Below are positions 46,532 through 56,330 of a stretch of DNA of 64,000 nucleotides, piece by piece. The DNA comes from Flavobacteriaceae bacterium MAR_2010_72 (lineage in GTDB: Bacteria; Bacteroidota; Bacteroidia; Flavobacteriales; Flavobacteriaceae). Position 1 is the first letter of the stretch. The number at the start of each line of letters is the position of its first letter. Position numbers and translations under genes: made by a program. The notes under the pieces were generated by a model. It made no database searches and had not been told where the DNA came from. It saw only the letters and a program-made list of their open reading frames with translations. The DNA lies in contig QXCW01000002.1 in NCBI GenBank assembly GCA_003550275.1, positions 186,001-250,000 of the forward strand, read 5' to 3'.

Positions 46532-47821
46532 ATGCAATCAAAAAAATTATTAATAGCACTATTTGTATGTATTGGCCTTACATCTTGTAAGGAAAAAGGA
46601 GAAAAAGAGGATTTAGAGCCACTTCAAACCTATGTAGAACCTAAAGACGTTTATGAATTTGGTTTTAACCTTAACGATTACATCGTAAAGCGCGATACTA
46701 TCAGAAAAGGAGATAGTTTTGGCGTAATTATGGAACGTAACAATGTTGGATATCCCAAAATATTTCATATTGCTGAAAAAGCCAAAGAAAGCTTTAATAT
46801 TCGAAGCCTTCAAGTAGGTAAACCATATACCTTATTGTGTGCTAAAGACTCATTACAAACTCCAAAATGTTTCATATACCAACCCAGTATGGAGGAGTAT
46901 GTGGTGCTTAATTTTCAGGATTCCATTCATGCTTATAAAAGTCGAAAACCCATCAAATATGTAGAAAAAACGGCGACAGGTGTTATTGATAACAATATTT
47001 CAGAAACCTTGGAGCAACTTGGTTTGAGTCCAAGGTTAGCCTATAAAATGGCCGATGAAATATATGCTTGGACTATAGACTTTAGAAGACTTCAGCCAGG
47101 TGATCGTTTTAAGGTAATTTATACAGACAAATACATCGATGATACAATTTATACTGGAGTCCACAATATAAAAGCCGCTTATTTTGAACATAAAAATGAA
47201 CCTTTTTATGCGTTTCAATTTGAAACAGACTCAATCAAACATATAAGAGACTATTTTAATGAGGAAGCTAAAAATTTGCGCAGGGCTTTTTTAAAAATGC
47301 CAGTGCAATTTAGCCGTATTTCATCTAGGTATAATTTAAACAGACGGATTGCCTATTATGGCTATAAGGTTAGGCCCCATAAAGGTACTGATTTTGCTGC
47401 CCCAGTTAATACGCCAATTATGGCAACTGCAAATGGTACCGTGATTGAGTCCGCAAATAAGGGAGGAAATGGTAATTATGTGAAAATAAGGCATAATGCC
47501 ACCTATTCTACCCAGTATTTGCACATGAGTAAACGTAAATCTAAAGTTGGTGATTTTGTTAAGCAAGGTGACATCATAGGCTGGGTTGGTATGACAGGTA
47601 ACACTGGAGGCCCTCATGTATGTTATAGGTTTTGGAAAAATGGTGTTCAAGTTGACCCATTTAGGGAAAAATTGCCGGAAGCAGAACCTATTTCAGATGC
47701 CTTAAAATCTAAATATTTAAATTATATAGCTCCAATTAGATTGCAACTTGACAACATTTTATTTGAGGATCAAACTATTGAAATAGCCTCCAAAGAAGAC
47801 TTAATATCATCAGTGAAATAA
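46532..47821 (+). CDS. M23 family peptidase-like lipoprotein
   Basis: The 429-residue protein has a lipoprotein signal (C19 in GLTSCKEK), a middle domain (about 45-260) with LysM-like folds and a C-terminal LytM/M23 domain (about 275-380: RPHKGTDFAAP, GNYVKIRH, QYLHMSK, GNTGGPHVCYRFW). Zinc ligands H283 and D287 are present, and H331 is in place. The final HxH is H362-V-C364, so a cysteine replaces the usual ligand histidine. It probably acts on cell-wall peptides in the periplasm. It abuts pgi with a 1-nt stop/start overlap. Confidence 0.85.
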   Translation: MQSKKLLIALFVCIGLTSCKEKGEKEDLEPLQTYVEPKDVYEFGFNLNDYIVKRDTIRKGDSFGVIMERNNVGYPKIFHIAEKAKESFNIRSLQVGKPYTLLCAKDSLQTPKCFIYQPSMEEYVVLNFQDSIHAYKSRKPIKYVEKTATGVIDNNISETLEQLGLSPRLAYKMADEIYAWTIDFRRLQPGDRFKVIYTDKYIDDTIYTGVHNIKAAYFEHKNEPFYAFQFETDSIKHIRDYFNEEAKNLRRAFLKMPVQFSRISSRYNLNRRIAYYGYKVRPHKGTDFAAPVNTPIMATANGTVIESANKGGNGNYVKIRHNATYSTQYLHMSKRKSKVGDFVKQGDIIGWVGMTGNTGGPHVCYRFWKNGVQVDPFREKLPEAEPISDALKSKYLNYIAPIRLQLDNILFEDQTIEIASKEDLISSVK

Positions 47822-49443
47822 TGGCATTAAAATCAATCAACCCAACCAAAACAAAATCTTGGCAATTATTACAAAATCATTTTGAAGCCATTAAAGATGC
47901 CCATATAAAAGATTGGTTTACCCAAAATCCGAGGAGGGCAATCGACTTAACTCTTACTTGGGAAGATTTTTACGTCGATATTTCAAAGCACCGAATAACT
48001 AATGAAACATTAGATTTATTGGTGCAATTGGCAAATGAAGTCGATTTACAAGACGCCATCTCTAAATATTTTAAAGGTGATGTTATTAACGAAACCGAAG
48101 GTAGAGCGGTGCTACACACTGCTTTAAGAGCACCTGAATCGGCAAATGTTATTGTAGATGGAGTAAATGTAATTCCTGAAATTTATCAAGTCAATAACAA
48201 AATCGAATCCTTTACTAACCAAATTGTAAATGGAGAATTAAAGGGATTTACTGGACAACCTTTTACTGACGTAGTAAATATTGGCATCGGAGGATCCGAT
48301 CTAGGACCAGCTATGGTGGTTGAAGCCCTTTCCTTTTATAAAAATCATTTAAAAACTCACTTTGTGAGTAATGTTGATGGCGATCACGTCAATGAAGTTA
48401 TAAAGCATTTAAACCCCGAAACTACTTTATTTGTTGTCGTTTCTAAAACATTTACTACACAAGAAACGCTTTCAAATGCTAACACCATAAGAGACTGGTT
48501 TTTAAAATCAGGAAGTCAAAATGATGTTGCCAAGCATTTTGTAGCGGTTTCTACCAATATTGAAAAGGTAAAGGAATTTGGAATTGACGAAAATAATATT
48601 TTTCCTATGTGGAATTGGGTTGGAGGACGTTTTTCGCTGTGGAGTGCTGTAGGTTTAACAATTAGTTTGGCGGTTGGATATAATCATTTTGATGCACTTC
48701 TTTCTGGGGCAAATAAAATGGATGAACACTTTAAAACTGAAGCGTTCGATAAAAATATTCCTGTGATTACGGCATTATTAAGTGTTTGGTATAACAACTT
48801 TTTTAAAGCCGAAAGTGAAGCTGTAATTGCTTATTCACAATATCTCAACCAGTTTGCGACCTATTTGCAACAAGGTATTATGGAAAGTAATGGTAAAAGT
48901 GTTGATCGAAGCGGCAATGCTATTGATTACCAAACTGGCACCATTATTTGGGGCGAACCAGGGACAAACTCCCAACATGCTTTTTTTCAATTAATTCATC
49001 AGGGTACCAAATTAATTCCTGCAGAGTTTATAGGGTTTGCGAAATCCTTACATGGCAATAAAGACCATCAGGATAAATTAATGTCTAACTTTTTGGCGCA
49101 GACGGAAGCCTTAATGACAGGAAAATCAGAGAATGCCATATATGATGAAGGCGTTTCAGATAACCTAGTTCCGTTTAAAGTTTTTGAAGGCAACAAGCCC
49201 ACAACGACTATTTTAATAGATAAATTATCACCTGAAAGTTTGGGTAAATTGATTGCCCTTTACGAACATAAAATATTTGTTCAAGGTGTGATTTGGAATA
49301 TTTTTAGTTACGATCAGTTTGGAGTTGAGCTCGGTAAACAGCTCGCAAATACAATTTTACATGAAATTCTTGGCAGCACTGTTGTTAATAATCATGATGC
49401 ATCTACATCAAACCTTTTAGAACACTACAAAAAATTAACATAA
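47821..49443 (+). CDS. pgi: Glucose-6-phosphate isomerase
   Basis: The 540-residue enzyme interconverts glucose-6-P and fructose-6-P. Signatures present: NIGIGGSDLGPAM (about 156-168), the active-site FVSNVDGDH, SKTFTTQET, and GGRFSLWSAVGL, plus EPGTNSQHAFFQLIHQGTKL. It is complete. The start overlaps the M23 stop (TAATG), so the two are probably cotranscribed. Confidence 0.97.
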   Translation: MALKSINPTKTKSWQLLQNHFEAIKDAHIKDWFTQNPRRAIDLTLTWEDFYVDISKHRITNETLDLLVQLANEVDLQDAISKYFKGDVINETEGRAVLHTALRAPESANVIVDGVNVIPEIYQVNNKIESFTNQIVNGELKGFTGQPFTDVVNIGIGGSDLGPAMVVEALSFYKNHLKTHFVSNVDGDHVNEVIKHLNPETTLFVVVSKTFTTQETLSNANTIRDWFLKSGSQNDVAKHFVAVSTNIEKVKEFGIDENNIFPMWNWVGGRFSLWSAVGLTISLAVGYNHFDALLSGANKMDEHFKTEAFDKNIPVITALLSVWYNNFFKAESEAVIAYSQYLNQFATYLQQGIMESNGKSVDRSGNAIDYQTGTIIWGEPGTNSQHAFFQLIHQGTKLIPAEFIGFAKSLHGNKDHQDKLMSNFLAQTEALMTGKSENAIYDEGVSDNLVPFKVFEGNKPTTTILIDKLSPESLGKLIALYEHKIFVQGVIWNIFSYDQFGVELGKQLANTILHEILGSTVVNNHDASTSNLLEHYKKLT

Positions 49444-49563
49444 TCATTGTTAAAAAGTTTTTCAAAAGATCGAGTTTTTAATAATGTACGAAAAGACTTA
49501 AATGCCTAAATTATACTGTTAAAAATGTTAACATTAGCATAATGTAGAATGGTTTATTATGCT

Positions 49564-49571
49564 TATTTTTG
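49564..49571 (+). promoter_or_regulatory. -7 box of the second TonB-dependent receptor gene
   Basis: TATTTTTG fits TAnnTTTG, 34 nt before the ATG. The remaining pgi/receptor spacer (162 bp) holds AT-rich sequence with no other clear element. Confidence 0.55.
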
Positions 49572-49605
49572 CCAAAACTTTAAAACTAATTCTTAATCAA
49601 CAAAC

Positions 49606-52290
49606 ATGAAGAAAATTACTCAATTTTTATTTGTTTCGGTAGTAATGCTATTTACTACAATTGCGTTCTCGCAAAGCACATTAACCGGTATGGTTATGGA
49701 TTCCGATTTGAATTCACCTTTACCAGGCGCCAATGTAGTTGAGAGAGGAACCACCAACGGTACAACAACCGATTTTGATGGTAACTTTACTTTAACCACA
49801 AAGTCAACTTCAGGGTCTATAATAATCTCTTATGTAGGTTACGGATCTGTGACATTAAAATTTACTGCAGGTGCTAATTTAGGCACTATTCAATTAAGCC
49901 CAGATAATTCTCTTGAAGAAATTGTAATTATAGGGTCTGGTATTATCGATTTAGCTGAAGATAGACAAACGCCAATTGCGGTATCGACCATCAAGGCTTC
50001 TGAAATTCAAAAGAAGATTGGAACTCAAGATATTACCATGACTCTTGTCAATACACCTTCAGTATATGTGGCAGGTCAATCAGGTGGTTTTGGAGACTCA
50101 AGGATTAATGTAAGAGGATTTGGTGATGATAATACAGCTTACCTTTTAAACGGTCAACCTATTAACAGTATGGAAGATGGGTTAATGTTTTGGTCTAACT
50201 GGTCTGGAATGAATGATATCGCTAATGCGATCCAAATTCAACGTGGATTGGGTTCATCTAAACTAGCAATATCGTCAGTTGGTGGAACTGTTAACTTCGT
50301 AACTAAATCAACTGAAAAAAGAGAAGGAGGCTTTTTATACGCTGGAATTGCTAACGATAATTATTTAAAAACAACAGCTCAATATAGTTCTGGAAAAAAC
50401 GCAAAGGGTTGGGGAACTACAGTAATGCTTTCTAATTGGAGAGGAGATGGTTATAACGACGGAACTTTTGGAGAAGGTCAAAACTATTTCGTTTCAGTAG
50501 GATATACTCCAAATAGCACTCATAATTTTAATTTCTTGGTTACAGGGGCGCCACAATGGCACGATCAAAACTTCTCTAAATCAATTTCTTCATATTTAGA
50601 GTATGGCAGAAAGTACAACAATAACTGGGGAACATATCAAGGGGAGTACATGACCGAACGAAGAAATTTTTATCATAAACCAGTGGCAAATTTAAACTGG
50701 GATTTTAATATAAATGATAACACTAACTTATCAACTGTACTCTACGCTTCTTGGGGTCGTGGTGGTGGCACCGGCGACAGAGGGAGACGAGAAAGAACAG
50801 CAACAGGTAATATTGATTACGATGCCATTTATGCCAAAAACGCTTTAATAGCAGATGGTAAAGGCGTGTATTTTGGAAATGATTCTTACATAACTAGAGC
50901 TTCAATGAACCTTCATAGCTGGTATGGTCTTGTTTCCAATCTTGAGACAAAATTATCAGATAAAGTGACTTGGAATGTAGGTATGGATTTAAGAACCTAT
51001 TATGGAGAACATTTTAGAATTGTTGAAAACTTCCATGGCTTAACTTCTTGGAGAGAAGATATTCGTATGAGAGATCAAAATAACAATCACAATACCTATG
51101 GCGGTTTTGGAACTTATAAGTTTGTTGAAACAACTAGAGATCTTTCAGCTAATCCTTGGGCAGCAACTTTTGCTAGCTTCGATCAAGATGAAAAAATAGC
51201 TTATAGTAATGATGAGCGTATTTCTTATGGAGGCTTATTCACGCAATTAGAATATGCTGATGATAATTTATCTGCTTTTTTCCAAGGCGCAGTTTCTAAT
51301 CAATATCACCAACGATTTGATCATTTTCAATATGCTGATCAGTCATTAATTGATGGAACTTCTTCTCAATCAACTGGAACCCCATTACCTGCAAATATTG
51401 AACCAGGCGTAAATTCTGAAAAAGTTGAAAACTTTGGATTTAACTTAAAAGGAGGAGCTGCTTATCTTTTAAATGAAGATAATAAAGTTTATGTAAATGC
51501 AGGATATTATTCTAGACAACCTTATCATGATAATATCTATTTGAACTTTACTAATTTTGTTAATCCGTTAACAGAAAATGAAACCATACTTGGTTTAGAG
51601 GCAGGTTATTCGTTTAAAAGTCAATTTTTTACTGCAAACTTAAACCTTTACAGAACTTCGTGGAAGGATAGAGTTGTAACCTCTTCTAGAGTTGTTAATG
51701 ATGTTGTACAGTTTACTACAAACCAAGGTGTTGAGCAGATTCACAGTGGTGTTGAAGTAGATTTTGTTGCCAAACCATTTACTCAATTAAGAATCAACGG
51801 ATTTGTTTCTGTTGGTAATTGGGAATATGCAGGTAATGCTTTAACAAGAGTTCTAGATGAAGACCGAAATATTATAAGTGAAGATATTGTTGATATTGAT
51901 GGAGGTAAAGTTGGCGATGCAGCGCAATTTACCGTTGGTTTAGGTGCCGATTTTGAAATACTTCCAAGATTTTCAATTGATGCAGACTGGAGAACCTATG
52001 ATAAATTATATGCTGATGTAGGTGCTGTAAAAGAAAATCTGGAGTTGCCTGCTTACGATATTGTTGACACAGGTATTTCATACAAATGGTTATTAGGTAA
52101 CCATGATGCAACCTCATTAAACTTCAGATTAAATGTAAATAACGTATTCGATGAAGTTTATTTGTCAGATTTAAGAACTGCAATTAAAGCAGAAGCTGGT
52201 GATACAACTTATAATGGAATTAATGTTGCCAATCAAGGTTATTTTGGTTTAGGTAGAACATGGAATTTCAGTATTCGATATAGTTTTTAA
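49606..52290 (+). CDS. TonB-dependent outer-membrane receptor
   Basis: The 894-residue protein has a signal peptide (1-22, ending AFSQ), a carboxypeptidase-regulatory-like domain (LTGMVMDSDLNSPLPGANVVERG, TTTDFDGNFTL, about 24-105), the plug (about 130-250: INVRGFGDDNTAYLLNGQPINSMEDG, IQIQRGLGSSKLAISSVGGTVNFVTK) and a C-terminal beta-barrel ending NFSIRYSF. No SusD or enzyme partner lies next to it; it is flanked by pgi and gldD, so the ligand is not predictable. Confidence 0.92.
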   Translation: MKKITQFLFVSVVMLFTTIAFSQSTLTGMVMDSDLNSPLPGANVVERGTTNGTTTDFDGNFTLTTKSTSGSIIISYVGYGSVTLKFTAGANLGTIQLSPDNSLEEIVIIGSGIIDLAEDRQTPIAVSTIKASEIQKKIGTQDITMTLVNTPSVYVAGQSGGFGDSRINVRGFGDDNTAYLLNGQPINSMEDGLMFWSNWSGMNDIANAIQIQRGLGSSKLAISSVGGTVNFVTKSTEKREGGFLYAGIANDNYLKTTAQYSSGKNAKGWGTTVMLSNWRGDGYNDGTFGEGQNYFVSVGYTPNSTHNFNFLVTGAPQWHDQNFSKSISSYLEYGRKYNNNWGTYQGEYMTERRNFYHKPVANLNWDFNINDNTNLSTVLYASWGRGGGTGDRGRRERTATGNIDYDAIYAKNALIADGKGVYFGNDSYITRASMNLHSWYGLVSNLETKLSDKVTWNVGMDLRTYYGEHFRIVENFHGLTSWREDIRMRDQNNNHNTYGGFGTYKFVETTRDLSANPWAATFASFDQDEKIAYSNDERISYGGLFTQLEYADDNLSAFFQGAVSNQYHQRFDHFQYADQSLIDGTSSQSTGTPLPANIEPGVNSEKVENFGFNLKGGAAYLLNEDNKVYVNAGYYSRQPYHDNIYLNFTNFVNPLTENETILGLEAGYSFKSQFFTANLNLYRTSWKDRVVTSSRVVNDVVQFTTNQGVEQIHSGVEVDFVAKPFTQLRINGFVSVGNWEYAGNALTRVLDEDRNIISEDIVDIDGGKVGDAAQFTVGLGADFEILPRFSIDADWRTYDKLYADVGAVKENLELPAYDIVDTGISYKWLLGNHDATSLNFRLNVNNVFDEVYLSDLRTAIKAEAGDTTYNGINVANQGYFGLGRTWNFSIRYSF

Positions 52291-52308
52291 TCCCAATCTG
52301 GGAATAGT

Positions 52309-52340
52309 AAAAAGCCGCTCTAACTAGAGCGGCTTTTTTT
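52309..52340. terminator. Terminator between receptor gene and gldD
   Basis: AAAAAGCCGCTC and GAGCGGCTTTTT form a 12-bp stem around TAACTA, with a T-run to the right. It serves the receptor gene (+); a run of A on the left lets it work for gldD (-) too. Confidence 0.85.
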
Positions 52341-52357
52341 TTACATATATTATTATT

Positions 52358-52936
52358 TTATTCCTTCCATTTTAAGGTTTCCATAATATGCTTGATGTCA
52401 TTTTTTAAATAAACAGCAGCTGGATAGAGCGAGTCATAATTTGGCTTTGCATAAAAATATAAGGATCCATTCAAAAAATGATTGAGGCTATCGGTAACAT
52501 AAAATTGTGATTGTGAGGCAGCATTGCCACCAACCTCGTAAAACATTCCGAATACACGTTGTTTGTCATTTATATATTTTTGTTCGGCGATTTCATCTGC
52601 TTTTATAGTGTGTTTTTGGGTAAGGTTTTGAGCGTCTTTAATTAGAGAAATCAAATTCCCATCAACTTTTTTGTAGGTAAGATAAATGGTCCCTTTTAGT
52701 GAAGGGTAATTAACGTCAATTCCATAACTCGATGAATCTTTGGACATTTTTATACTCCTGATTGGATCAGACAATACATTTTTATCAAATGAAAATGGCA
52801 ACGGGGTATTAGTAGTTTTATACTCCGGACTAGGATAGTCTAGCCGAAGTAGGGCATTTGGCTTAGGTACTGTTTCATCGCCACAAGCCATACAAGCTAT
52901 TGTTAATACTGATAGAGCTAGTTTTTTCATAAGCAT
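52358..52936 (-). CDS. gldD: Gliding motility lipoprotein GldD
   Basis: The 192-residue protein matches GldD, an outer lipoprotein needed for gliding in flavobacteria and associated with the type IX secretion/gliding machinery. A lipoprotein signal precedes a Cys (C15 or C18 in TIACMACGD). Diagnostic blocks: PKPNALLRLDYPSPEY, IDVNYPSLKGTIYLTYKKV and the C-terminal FLNGSLYFYAKPNYDSL. The ATG at 52936 or at 52930 may be the start. It lies 27 bp after gldE on the same strand. Confidence 0.9.
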   Translation of the reverse strand: MLMKKLALSVLTIACMACGDETVPKPNALLRLDYPSPEYKTTNTPLPFSFDKNVLSDPIRSIKMSKDSSSYGIDVNYPSLKGTIYLTYKKVDGNLISLIKDAQNLTQKHTIKADEIAEQKYINDKQRVFGMFYEVGGNAASQSQFYVTDSLNHFLNGSLYFYAKPNYDSLYPAAVYLKNDIKHIMETLKWKE

Positions 52937-52963
52937 TTCCCATTCATAAAAACGGAAATATTT

Positions 52964-54277
52964 TTATTTTAAGATTGTAAATTTCACCTGCTTAATCCTT
53001 TTTTTGTCAAAAGCTTCTATGGTAAAAACGTAATTTTTGAAATTTATTTTACTGTTCCGTCTAGGGAAAACACCTGAAACTTCCAATATAAATCCAGCGA
53101 TGGTTTCGGCTTCACCTTTTGCACCTTCAAATTCGGAATCATCTTGAAGGTTTATGATTTTGTAAAAATCTTTCAATGGAATTTTTCCTTCAAACATAAA
53201 ATTGTTATCATCAATTCGGGTATAGATTAAGTCGTCATCATCAAATTCATCACTAATATCTCCTACAATTTCCTCTATAACATCTTCTAAAGAAACAATG
53301 CCTGAAGTACCACCATATTCATCAACTACCACAGCTAAATGCACTTTTTTGTCCTGAAACTCTACCATAAGGTCGTCTAGTTTCTTGTTTTCTGGAACAA
53401 AAAAGGGTTCACGCAATAAGGTCGTCCAATCAAATTGTTTACGATCAATATAAGGTAAAAGATCCTTAACATAAAGCACACCAACAACAGTGTCTATATT
53501 GTCCTTATAAACGGGAATTCTTGAATAGCCGTTTTCAATAATTTCTGGGATGATTTCACTATATTTTTGATCTGTACTTAAGGCAAATATATCTATTCGC
53601 GGACGCATCACCTGCTTTGTGTCAGTGTTTCCAAACGAAACAATTCCTTTTAGGATCTTATGTTCTTCTTTTGTAGTATCACTTTCAGAAGTGAGCTCTA
53701 GAGCTTGGGAAAGTTGGTCAACACTAATATTCGATTTTTGTCTGCCAAGTTTATTATGGATATATAAAGTGAACTGGCGCATAGGCAAACTTAAGGGTGA
53801 AAACAAAACATCTATAACACGCAAAGGGATTGCCATGAAAACTGAAAACTTAACTCGGTTTCTACTTGCGTAAATTTTAGGAATGATTTCTCCCATTAGA
53901 AGAATGAGAAAAGTGATAAGTACTACCTCTACGATAAATCTCAACCATAGTACTGCAATATTATAAAACATAAATTCGGCTAAATAAGCGAACAATATCA
54001 CAATACCAATATTGATAAAATTATTGGCGACTAAAATTGTGGCAAGTAACTTTTTTGGGCGTTCTAAAAGCTTTGAAATAATTTGAAATGCTTTTGGGTT
54101 TTCTTCTAGGCCAGAATCAATATCGGATCTGGTCAATGAAAAAAATGCAACTTCTGCTCCAGAGATTAATGCAGAGCATAAAAGAAGTAAAAACAGTAAA
54201 ATTATTCCTGAAACTAATGAAGCGTTTGCAGTTAAAAAAGACAAAATTAAACTCGCGGGTTCAGGATCCAAGATCAA
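52964..54277 (-). CDS. gldE: Gliding motility-associated protein GldE (CNNM/CorC-type transporter family)
   Basis: The 437-residue protein has four hydrophobic N-terminal segments (DUF21/CNNM, about 10-160), a CBS pair (about 215-345: MRPRIDIFALS, YSRIPVYKDNIDTVVGVLYVKDLL, HLAVVVDEYGGTSGIVSLEDVIEEIVGDI) and a CorC_HlyC C-terminal domain. It belongs to the CorC/hemolysin-like family; in flavobacteria the gene upstream of gldD is named gldE. Mg/ion transport is known for relatives; its role in gliding is not shown here. It sits between ssb and gldD. Confidence 0.88.
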   Translation of the reverse strand: MILDPEPASLILSFLTANASLVSGIILLFLLLLCSALISGAEVAFFSLTRSDIDSGLEENPKAFQIISKLLERPKKLLATILVANNFINIGIVILFAYLAEFMFYNIAVLWLRFIVEVVLITFLILLMGEIIPKIYASRNRVKFSVFMAIPLRVIDVLFSPLSLPMRQFTLYIHNKLGRQKSNISVDQLSQALELTSESDTTKEEHKILKGIVSFGNTDTKQVMRPRIDIFALSTDQKYSEIIPEIIENGYSRIPVYKDNIDTVVGVLYVKDLLPYIDRKQFDWTTLLREPFFVPENKKLDDLMVEFQDKKVHLAVVVDEYGGTSGIVSLEDVIEEIVGDISDEFDDDDLIYTRIDDNNFMFEGKIPLKDFYKIINLQDDSEFEGAKGEAETIAGFILEVSGVFPRRNSKINFKNYVFTIEAFDKKRIKQVKFTILK

Positions 54278-54292
54278 ATAATTTGGTTATAC

Positions 54293-54742
54293 TTAAAATG
54301 GCAAATCGTCATTGTCATCTTCAACAGGCTCATTTGCCATTTGTTGGTTTGAGGCCTGGCTTTTTGAAGGTTGCTGATTGTTGAAGTCATTTCCTTGAGA
54401 TTCACCCTTGGTAGTTAAAAAAGTAAAGTCCGTGCATTGTATTTCTGTCGAATAACGGTCTTGTCCACTTTCATCTTGCCATTTACGTGTTTTGATACGG
54501 CCTTCAATGTAAACGCGGTCTCCTTTTGTTAAGTATTTTTCACAAATCTCGGCAGCCTTATTTCTTACAACTATATTGTGCCATTCTGTATTGGTAACAC
54601 GTTCATTGGTTTGTTTGTTCGTGTAGGTCTCATTGGTGGCCAATGGAAAACGCCCAATACATCCGCCGCCTTCAAAATAGTGCATTTTTACTTCATCTCC
54701 TAAATGCCCAATAAGCATCACTTTATTTAAGGTTCCTGACAT
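54293..54742 (-). CDS. ssb: Single-stranded DNA-binding protein
   Basis: The protein has an OB fold (about 1-105: LNKVMLIGHLGDEV, FPLATNETYTNKQTNERVTNTEWHNIVVRNKAAEI, LTKGDRVYIEGRIKTRKW), an N/Q-rich linker and the acidic tail DDLPF that binds partner proteins. A longer frame begins with TTG at 54766, but that TTG lies inside the TAATTTTG promoter box (54771-54764), so the ATG at 54742 (149 residues) is the real start. It lies between mutY and gldE, same strand. Confidence 0.95.
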   Translation of the reverse strand: MSGTLNKVMLIGHLGDEVKMHYFEGGGCIGRFPLATNETYTNKQTNERVTNTEWHNIVVRNKAAEICEKYLTKGDRVYIEGRIKTRKWQDESGQDRYSTEIQCTDFTFLTTKGESQGNDFNNQQPSKSQASNQQMANEPVEDDNDDLPF

Positions 54743-54763
54743 AATTTGTGTGAAATTTAAATG

Positions 54764-54771
54764 CAAAATTA
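54764..54771 (-). promoter_or_regulatory. Promoter box of ssb
   Basis: Minus-strand TAATTTTG fits TAnnTTTG exactly, 21 nt before the ssb ATG at 54742. It overlaps the alternative TTG start, which excludes it. mutY, upstream on the same strand, ends 47 bp away. Confidence 0.6.
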
Positions 54772-54817
54772 ACCTTTTGCATTGACATTTTTAAAAGTAA
54801 TAAAAAAATATGAGTCT

Positions 54818-55864
54818 TTATATAGGAAACTTGAATTCGTCAATAAAATTACTGATTAAAACTGGAGTTGGAAATTTTTGTAAATCACGATATAAAACGC
54901 CTTCTTCAGGAAGAGTATTGACTTCTACAATCCAAAATTTAGTATGAAGATGCTGATGGGATAATTTGTGCACTATATCAGTCGTGTTATATAAACTAAA
55001 TTCAAAAGGAATCCCTTTTAAAATCGATATAACTTTAGGATGAGTTTTAAACTGTTCAGGATTTAATGCGCTTTTAGTTTCCACAAGTGGAAATTGATAA
55101 AGATTTCTCCAGATACCATTCCCAGTTCGTTTGTGAAACATGGTTTTTTTATCAGCAGATACAAAGACTAAAAAGTTGAAGTATTTTGTGGTGACTTTTG
55201 TCTTTTTAAGTTTTGCCGGTAAATCATCTATTTTATGGTTATGAAAAGCAAAACAGTTGCTCATTAAAGGGCAAATCGTGCAATCTGGGTTTTTTGGCTT
55301 ACACTGTCTAGCGCCAAATTCCATGATGGCCTGATTGTATTCACCAGGATGCTGTTTGTCAATAAGAGAGGTGGCCAATGTTTTAAATTCCTTTACACCT
55401 TGAGTTGAGTTTATAGGCGTATCAATTCCAAAAAAGCGTGACAAAACTCTATAAACATTACCGTCAACTACTGCGTTTGGTTGGTCATAACAAATAGAGG
55501 CAATAGCACTTGCAGTATAGTCGCCAACCCCTTTTAGCTGAAGTAAATCGTTATAAGTTTTTGGGAATTTTCCATCAAGTTCATCCGTAATAAATTTTGC
55601 AGTGGCAAGTAAGTTTCTGGCTCTTGAGTAGTAGCCCAAACCTTGCCAAAGTTTCAATACTTCGGCTTCATTTGCATTTGCTAGGTCGAAAATGGTCGGA
55701 TATTGATCAACAAATGCATTGTAATAGGGTAGACCTTGCTTAATTTGAGTTTGTTGAAGAATAATTTCAGACAACCAAACATTGTATGGGTTTTTGGTGT
55801 TTCGCCACGGAAGCTCTCTCTTATATACTGAATACCAATTAGTTAAAATTTTTCTGAAATTCAT
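54818..55864 (-). CDS. mutY: A/G-specific adenine glycosylase
   Basis: The 348-residue enzyme removes adenine opposite 8-oxoguanine. It has EIILQQTQIKQGLPYY with the catalytic Glu, the HhH motif LLQLKGVGDYTASAIASI, the catalytic Asp in VVDGNVYRVL, the 4Fe-4S ligands C-x6-C-x2-C-x5-C (about 195-215) and a C-terminal NUDIX-like domain (KTMFHKRTGNGIWRNLYQFPL). It is the upstream gene of mutY-ssb-gldE-gldD on the minus strand. Confidence 0.96.
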   Translation of the reverse strand: MNFRKILTNWYSVYKRELPWRNTKNPYNVWLSEIILQQTQIKQGLPYYNAFVDQYPTIFDLANANEAEVLKLWQGLGYYSRARNLLATAKFITDELDGKFPKTYNDLLQLKGVGDYTASAIASICYDQPNAVVDGNVYRVLSRFFGIDTPINSTQGVKEFKTLATSLIDKQHPGEYNQAIMEFGARQCKPKNPDCTICPLMSNCFAFHNHKIDDLPAKLKKTKVTTKYFNFLVFVSADKKTMFHKRTGNGIWRNLYQFPLVETKSALNPEQFKTHPKVISILKGIPFEFSLYNTTDIVHKLSHQHLHTKFWIVEVNTLPEEGVLYRDLQKFPTPVLISNFIDEFKFPI

Positions 55865-55925
55865 TCCTTATTTTTACTCGTCACAAAAATAAATCTTTAT
55901 ACCGTTAAATTTTAATGAATTAGGT

Positions 55926-55957
55926 TTGAAATATTGAAATTAAAATTCCTATATTTG
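55926..55957 (+). promoter_or_regulatory. Promoter of the HU gene
   Basis: TTG (55926-55928), 21 nt, then TATATTTG (55950-55957): a near-ideal Bacteroidota promoter, with a 39-nt leader to the HU ATG. Confidence 0.7.
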
Positions 55958-55996
55958 CATCCCTTATAATTAATAGTAACCCTAAAAATAATTACA

Positions 55997-56287
55997 ATGA
56001 CAAAAGCTGATTTAGTAGCTAAAATTTCTGATAAATTAGGAATTGAAAAAGGAGATGTTCAAGCAACGGTTGAAACTTTTATGGAAGAAGTAAAAACTTC
56101 TTTAGAAAGTGGAGATAACGTGTATTTAAGAGGATTTGGAAGTTTTATCGTTAAAACAAGAGCCGAAAAAACTGGAAGAAACATTTCAAAAAATACAACT
56201 ATAAAAATACCTGCTCACAATATACCTGCATTTAAACCTGCTAAAGTATTTGTAGAAGGAGTAAAAACTAATGTTGACGTTAACTAA
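55997..56287 (+). CDS. HU-family DNA-binding protein
   Basis: The 96-residue protein is a histone-like nucleoid protein: N-terminal helices (TKADLVAKISDKLGIEKGDVQATVETFMEEV), GDNVYLRGFGSFIVKTRAEKTGRNI and the DNA-binding arm with the usual PAHNIPAFKP. It bends and compacts DNA. Followed by the small basic gene 43 bp downstream and then by rng. Confidence 0.95.
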   Translation: MTKADLVAKISDKLGIEKGDVQATVETFMEEVKTSLESGDNVYLRGFGSFIVKTRAEKTGRNISKNTTIKIPAHNIPAFKPAKVFVEGVKTNVDVN

Positions 56288-56330
56288 CTAAAACGTTAAA
56301 AAACAAATAATTAATTTAAAAGTTTATTTT

